DNA of 64,000 bases, from NCBI GenBank assembly GCA_030063045.1, contig JAQSEB010000007.1:1302001-1366000 (forward strand), written 5' to 3'. A model generated the notes under the pieces. The model saw nothing but the letters and a program-made list of their open reading frames with translations. It was not told where the DNA came from and searched no databases. Both the position numbers and the translations under genes were made by a program. Within the stretch, counting starts at the first letter, position 1. Each line of letters opens with the position of its first letter. The DNA comes from Pratylenchus scribneri (Eukaryota; Nematoda; Chromadorea; Rhabditida; Pratylenchidae). This document shows positions 59,001 through 64,000 of this stretch, piece by piece.

Positions 59001-60467
59001 CAAAATCATTTATTTATTATTTATTCCCTCTTCCTAATTCCACTCAAATTCCATTTCATCCGTTCAATGGCTTCTCCCTTTCCCCTTCCCTTTCTGGCGC
59101 CTTCCATCCCTTTTCCCTTGAGGCTATATCAAATATTAATTTCAAAGGGATTCCCTTTCCCTCCTCCATTCCTATCGGATTTTGCCCGGTCATCAAAGGG
59201 AGGAAAAGGTGGGGATTAAGCCGAATTGGATGCCAATGCCCCGTTCTCGGCCACTGACCTGGATTCGAGACTCTGCCAATTGGACCTGATCGGCGATTTG
59301 CTCCCGAACATAAACATCTAAAAGGAAAAAATATTATTTATTTTGGACGATTATCAAATTGCACCTGGATAAGGGGATTGGGCGAATTGTGCCTCCAACA
59401 CGTCCAATTGGTTTCGAGTGAATGTTGTGCGCTCTCGACGACTTTTCCTCGGTTGAACAACTGTGCGACAAAAATTTGGGGTAGTCCAATTTATCAATGT
59501 TTATTTTAACTCATCAATAGTCCAATTTTGATAATTTTTGTATCAAATTAAAAAGCTGACTTTGTACTAGCAAATGTTATTAATTTTATTAAAATTGATT
59601 CAGAATTGATGAAATTGTGCCCAAAAATCATTTAAAATGACCTTTATAGATTTGATAAATTGTCAGCGATTTTTTTAGGCATAACTTCCTCAATTTTGAA
59701 TAAATTTAAATAAAATTAATATTATTGAATAGCCAAAAGTCTGCTCTTTAATTTGATACTAAAAAAATCAAAATTGGTTTAATCCTTGATGAATTATAAT
59801 AAATGGCCACAAGTTGGGGTTATCCCAAAAATGTGGCCAAATTCCCATTCAAATTCCTTCCCATTTCTACCTGCTGCGCCACCAACTGTTGCTGCTGCGT
59901 TTGCAGCCACACTGTTGTAATAGGCAGCATTGGCTAATGCACCAACAGCAGCAGAGGAAATTGAATTGTTGATATTTGGATGGTTGATAACATAATTGGT
60001 GGACACGGTGTTGGCGGCAACAGCGGCAGCTGAAAATTATATAATAAAAATGTGGGTTAAAAGTGAATAGAATGGACCGGCGGCAGCCGCATAATTTTTT
60101 GCCAACATTGAAGCCATCGGCTCATAATTGTTGCTATTCGTTTGGCCAACAATGTCAACGCCCCCAGTGTAATCCGTCAATTGTTGCTGGGTTGTGGATG
60201 TGGGTTAGAAATAGACAAAATTGGGAACAGTTGTGGAAATGGCGGAAGATGGCACCAGGCTGGTGGATGCAGCTGGAGGGGAAGACGATGAAGATGTGGC
60301 CGAAACGGGACAGCTAATCAAGGATTGGGCAGTAAATGCCAAATTTGTAGACGAACAAATTCCACCGCCGCCGAGCCCATTCTCCTCTTCTTCAGTCTTT
60401 GCAATATTTTCTTGATGGCCAGTCCCATTGATCAGGCAATTGTTACTGTTGGCCGATCCATTGGCAA
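56058..60467 (-). CDS. Otx-class homeobox transcription factor (5' end missing)
   Basis: Ten exons with agreeing phases: 60217-60467, 60078-60186, 59871-60029, 59365-59460, 59259-59317, 58637-58980, 58047-58188, 57524-57829, 57373-57478, 56058-56251 (TAA); about 588 codons. The homeodomain spans three exons: [51 protein letters not shown]. Lys at position 50 and the RRERTTFTR arm place it with Otx/bicoid-type paired-like genes (nematode ttx-1, ceh-36, ceh-37). Upstream is Ala/Asn/Gln-rich with [10 protein letters not shown]; downstream is Ser/Gly/Asn-rich to YYMTNPFA. The first exon here starts in mid-codon after an acceptor, so at least one 5' exon is further upstream and was not found. Introns hold F1, F2 and minisatellite B. 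Nuclear DNA-binding role is by family. Confidence 0.92.
56320..57325. repeat. F1 MITE interrupted by minisatellite B
   Basis: Left arm (ATAGCTCAGCGAGGCAAAAG, CTTCTAAAAAGTGGCTGC) at 56335-56420; decayed right arm (GGAATATTTATTGCCTTTCC, GATGAGCTATAAT) at 57240-57290. Minisatellite B lies between. In the last intron of the Otx-class gene. Confidence 0.7.
56536..57142. repeat. 31/32-bp minisatellite B, locus 3 (reverse orientation)
   Basis: About 19 units of CGCTTAGAATAATTCCGCCT + GTTTTGTGTTTT, the complement of loci 1 and 2, with variants TTTTTGATTAG and GATTTGTG. Relative to the host gene (minus) it has the same sense as locus 2 has to its own host gene. Confidence 0.95.
58263..58609. repeat. 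Foldback MITE family F1
   Basis: Left TATTTCAATATCT then TTCTTTTGGCCATGGCTCA and GGCAATATGCCATTTGAAAG; right GAATGGGATATCGCC and CAAAAGAATGGCCCATGTAC then TGAAATGTC. Inside an intron of the Otx-class gene. Confidence 0.8.
59495..59820. repeat. Foldback MITE family F2
   Basis: Inverted halves with AGCTGACTTTGTACTAGC and AGCCAAAAGTCTGCTCTTTA, TTGATTCAGAATTGATGAAA, and TTGATGAATTATAATAAATG at the right edge. In the Otx-class intron between 59460 and 59871, about 50 bp from exon 59871-60029. Confidence 0.75.
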
Positions 60468-61490
60468 CTTTAATGTATGGGATTTTAGTTGTGTAAAATG
60501 TTTTTATCCCAAACTGACCCAACATATTTGTGGATTAGATGGACAAAAGTTAATCCTGCTTGAATGTGTAAATAATCGGCACTGAGAAACACAAATATCC
60601 GCAAGAATTTAGACAATTTATAAGCTAAAATTGGAAGATTTCAATTTTATTTTAATTTTCAGTTTAGTTCCGTATAAAAATTTTTTTGGCTTATCTGAGA
60701 CTGTTTCATATGGAAGAATTAAAACTATAAATAACCAAAATGCATTTCCCCCCTCTCCTATATTTCAATCCCCTGCCGAATTTAGCTGATCAAAAAACTC
60801 CATGGGCCAATTTCGCACTCTTCCATTATATAGGGCGAGGATTTTGTGCCCACATGGATTTTGGGAAAGTGGGTTGAAAAAGGTGGACGAAACGGGCAAA
60901 ATGATCAAAAATCAGCAAGCGGCGCTTTAGCTTTTGATGTGAGAAAATTGCCATTGGCTTCATCCCCTCCCTATAATAAGTAAGCAGTTTAATTCATTGA
61001 GGAGAAGGGAAAGGGGAGGTATTCATATTTAGAGGGCATTTTACAATTTTGGAAAATTGTTAAGGGTTTTATTTTGAAAAAAAAAATGGGAGGAGGATTT
61101 TTAAGTGGTGCGGAGTGCGGACGCGTGGAAATGGGAAAAACGTCAAAATGGCATATTTGGAAATTGAATTGAAAAGATGAAATTAAAAATTTAGGCTTGA
61201 GGGGGAATTGAAGGGGAAAACAGCAAAGGAGGGTCGGTCCTTTTCCTATATCCTATTTCAGTCATTGAAATTGTTGGAACATAATGAAGGGAATGGATTG
61301 GATGACAATGGCAGTTGATTGGTTGGCGGATGACATAGAAATTGAAATAATTTTGATAAAAAATGCAAATTATATGAATGATTGATCACGACAATCAAAA
61401 AAATATTTCATTCTATGATTGATTGAGAATCTCCTCATCATAATTGATTTGATTGGTCACACGTCAAATCCAGGGAGTTTATTTAATTCA
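60468..61490. other. Upstream region of the Otx-class gene
   Basis: Should contain the missing 5' exon or promoter. A CCCTATATAATGG (minus strand, near 60826) is a possible TATA element, but I could not place a convincing first exon. Otherwise AT-rich non-coding. Confidence 0.35.
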
Positions 61491-61491
61491 A

Positions 61492-61985
61492 TCTAAATAA
61501 TTCCGCCTGTTTTGTGTTTTCGCTTAGAATAATTCCGCCTGTTTTGTGTTTTCGCTTAGAATAATTCCGCCTGTTTTGTGTTTTCGCTTAGAATAATTCC
61601 GCCTGTTTTGTGTTTTCGCTTAGAATAATTGCGCTTGCTTTTTGTTTTCGCTTAGTTAGAATAATTCCGCCTGTTTGTGTTTTCGCTTAGAATAATTCCG
61701 CCTGTTTGTGTTTTCGCTTAGAATAATTCCGCCTGTTTGTGTTTCGTCTAACAAATTCCACCTGTTTGTGTTTTCGCTTAGAATAATTCCGCCTGTTTGT
61801 GTTTCGTCTAACAAATTCCACCTGTTTGTGTTTTCGCTTAGAATAATTGCGCTTGCTTTGTGTTTTCGCTTAGTTAGAATAATTCCGCCTGTTTGTGTTT
61901 TCGCTTAGAATAATTCCGCCTGTTTGTGTTTTCGCTTAAGAATTATTCCGCCTGTTTTGTATTTCATCTAACTAAATCCGCCTGT
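61492..61985. repeat. 31/32-bp minisatellite B, locus 4 (reverse orientation)
   Basis: About 15 units of CGCTTAGAATAATTCCGCCT + GTTT(T)GTGTTTT with diverged units (GCGCTTGCTTTTTG, CGTCTAACAAATTCCACC). The most degenerate of the four loci. Confidence 0.9.
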
Positions 61986-62034
61986 TTTTTTTATTATTTT
62001 AAACATACATGAAGACAACAAATTCCATTAACTA

Positions 62035-62157
62035 GTAGAAAAAATATTATTCCAAATTAATTTAATTAGTAGGCAATAGAGTCTGTCCTTTAATTTCATA
62101 ACCAAATCATCTAAATTGGTTAAGTACTTATTTCTTAATGAATATAATAAATGGCCA
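62035..62157. repeat. Foldback MITE family F2, partial
   Basis: Only one half remains: TAGGCAATAGAGTCTGTCCT, AAATTGGTTAAGTACTT, TAATAAATGGCCACAAGGG. The edge lies about 25 bp from the exon-like stretch at 62182. Confidence 0.6.
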
Positions 62158-62181
62158 CAAGGGTCGGCGGCAAATTGGTAC

Positions 62182-62600
62182 GTATCTCTGTAAAACTTCT
62201 TCCGGATCAACATCATCCCATTCTATTGTCCTCCTGCATAACAATTATTACGTCCCCCCTTTCAATTAGTCCATCCAAATTTGGTTCGATCCCCACAAAA
62301 ATATATTTTAGACCCTTTCTCAATAAGCTCCCCCCCCCCCCCCCCCCTCCGATTTGCATTATTTGTTTGTGGTGCAGTCCATTTCATCGCTCCACAACAA
62401 CTCATCATCGGCGGATTATCATCCCCAAATTCATCACCTCCAATTCCCATATTGTTCTCCAATATGCTCGTCGCCCCTTTTTCCGCTATTCTCTGCTTAT
62501 TCTCGTCCCGGACCCGGTACCATCTCATCAGCCCCGGTAGCGCTGTGATCGCGGCCGACGAAAGGATTAGCAGAATCGACGACCCCATTCCCCCTTCCAT
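62182..62600 (-). CDS. Unidentified membrane or secreted protein, 5' fragment
   Basis: An open frame from ATG 62600 encodes a hydrophobic leader (GSSILLILSSAAITALPG), then a polar sequence (RWYRVRDENKQRIAEKGATS, GDEFGDDNPPMMSCCGAMKW). It enters an 18-bp C/G homopolymer at 62330-62347, where frame or splicing is unclear. A second exon-like stretch (62182-62233, acceptor ATGCAG) encodes TIEWDDVDPEEVLQRY and ends at GTACCA. Codon use is coding-like. No family recognised; downstream exons were not found. Confidence 0.35.
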
Positions 62601-63263
62601 ATACGGAAGGGGAAACTAATACTTGGACACAATAATTGTGAAGGAAAATTAGTTGATGATGGAGCAAATGTTAAATGGAATGAATTGATAAAATTGATAG
62701 GATAAGACGATCGGAAGGAGCTCTGATGATTTTGATGAGGAAAATTGGCCAAAACGGAATTTGGGGATTGACAGTATTCTCATTTTCCTTTTACCCTTAT
62801 GATGGGGTGCCTTTTTGTCTTCTCACTTGAAAGAAACCATGTTGTTCCAGTTAAGTTTTATGGATGGGATGAGAAATGATATATTTAGTGGAAAAATGAA
62901 AGAATTTGCAATTTAATTTGTGGTGATCGGATATCGGAAAGATTGAAATCATTTAATGAATAAATAAAATATTTAATCATTTGATGAATTGAGAATTTGG
63001 AAAAATACCAAAGGATAAATTATGTTTAATTATAAGATTTTAAGGCATTAAGCCTTTAATATAGCCATATAAACTCTCCTTGCTCAAATGAATTATCAAA
63101 AAACATAATAGAACTAGATTTCCCTTCCAAATTTCCGTATTTCTTAAAGATTTACTTCCAAATTTGCTTACTCCTTAATATTATCCCTCTCCGTCTTTTC
63201 ACAGTTCCATTTGCTTTCCTCCTTTTGACTATGACCAAGACCAATTCTTCTTCTTAACAATGA
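62601..63263. other. Intergenic, nothing recognised
   Basis: AT-rich spacer without a repeat of the described families or a supported reading frame. Confidence 0.35.
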
Positions 63264-63755
63264 ATGTTGTACCCTTTTTATATCATTTTCGGGGGAACCC
63301 ATTCTCACGGATTAGCTGACTCGACAGGACATGAAGCGGAGATTGCGCTTTCATCGGTGCAGACGAAAGTTAATCTACACAGGAAAGGAATTGGGAAAAT
63401 GTCGCGTAGATATGAGAAGGAGGAATTAATCGGATTATTGTCCCGCTCGATCGGTCGGTCGGACAAGAACAAAAGAAAATGAGGAAGGAGGGATAATAAT
63501 AATCCGCTTATGGGCCAATCGGCCATTTACTGCTGTGGATGGACTCAAAACACCTTGGCCTTCTCAGAGAGGATTGTGGCCCGCGATTGGCGCTGGCACG
63601 CGCGAATTTCGGCACTGCGCAATCGAAAACGGAAGGAATTTATGAGGAATTGTGGCATTTGTGATGGACCACTTGATTTTGTTTTAGAAGAGGATGGATT
63701 TGGATGGAAGAGAGGACGATATGAAAGAGGAAGGAAGGGGGAAATGCCCATGTAA
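63264..63755 (+). CDS. Possible exons of an unidentified gene
   Basis: Two neighbouring open stretches have coding-like codon use. One (63264-63482) includes GIGKMSRRYEKEELIGLLSR. The other (63510-63755) starts MGQSAIYCCGW, with Gly2 and paired Cys suitable for N-myristoylation and palmitoylation, and continues RIVARDWRWHARISALRNRK and RNCGICDGPLDFVLEEDGFG. Whether they are one gene, two genes or chance cannot be decided from sequence alone. Confidence 0.3.
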
Positions 63756-64000
63756 TAGAAAGGGGGCGGAGTCAAAATGGAAGGAACCAATAGGAATAAA
63801 GGACGACAACGATGGAATGGGGGAAGAGGGAATTGGGGGATTCGGAAGGGAGCCCTCCGGTAAAAATTGAGGCGAGGACCGATAAGGGCAAACATGAATG
63901 AACCCTCCAATTTTTTCTGTATTTTCCACAACCACAAAAATGTATTTTTTCTTCACCAGAATGTCTGCACTTCTGACGCATTCTTCATGTTGGTTGTATC

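Noticed and set aside
60325..60585. Plus-strand open frame with several Cys
   Set aside because: Overlaps Otx-class exon 60217-60467 on the opposite strand; no supporting motif.

Overview
This is an AT-rich, intron-rich, repeat-laden eukaryotic window, most consistent with a nematode. The evidence is compact genes with many short introns, an NR4A receptor, an Otx-type homeobox gene, a cysteine dioxygenase and a NIPA Mg2+ transporter with metazoan-type sequences, and probable acceptor-type (TTTCAG-like) starts. Frequent weak or non-canonical splice donors (GTCCAT, GTCAAA, GTTTGC, probable GC-AG) and abundant minisatellites would suit a clade IV plant-parasitic nematode. That placement is inference, not shown. 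All genes were rebuilt by hand by joining exons whose phases agree. I found no prokaryotic operon, CRISPR array or complete autonomous transposon.

Layout. 1-1048 (-): 5' exons of a heparan sulfate 3-O-sulfotransferase, truncated by the window edge. 1049-12600: no convincing gene; MITE copies, a minisatellite-bearing element and homopolymer G/C tracts. 12654-24736 (+): an NR4A nuclear receptor (NHR-6/DHR38/NUR77 type) spread over about 12 exons. 25140-27790: AT-rich satellite holding two hAT-type miniature elements with perfect 8-bp target duplications. 28457-29698: internally deleted hAT-like element. 29942-33311 (-): complete ten-exon NIPA-type magnesium transporter with a tRNA-like sequence in one intron. 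34238-34557 (-): small secreted Tyr/Gly-rich peptide precursor. 36355-37616 (+): single-pass membrane protein, 5' end unresolved. 38494-40198 (-): polytopic membrane protein. 41943-42658 (-): 81-residue tandem-IQ protein. 43611-45860: very large 26-bp minisatellite. 47029-48708 (+): type II membrane protein. 49878-51524 (+): cysteine dioxygenase. 52211-55795 (+): secreted Lys/Glu-rich protein whose single intron holds a three-level nest of repeats. 56058-60467 (-): Otx-class K50 homeobox gene lacking its 5'-most exon(s). 62182-62600 (-) and 63264-63755 (+): fragments of unidentified genes.

The genes do not form a pathway. The window reads as ordinary housekeeping and developmental genes whose introns are heavily loaded with repeats. 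Its most unusual content is the repeat architecture: two foldback MITE families, hAT-like and mariner-like miniature elements, and three minisatellite families (26, 31/32 and 19/21 bp), several of which lie inside mobile elements and inside introns.
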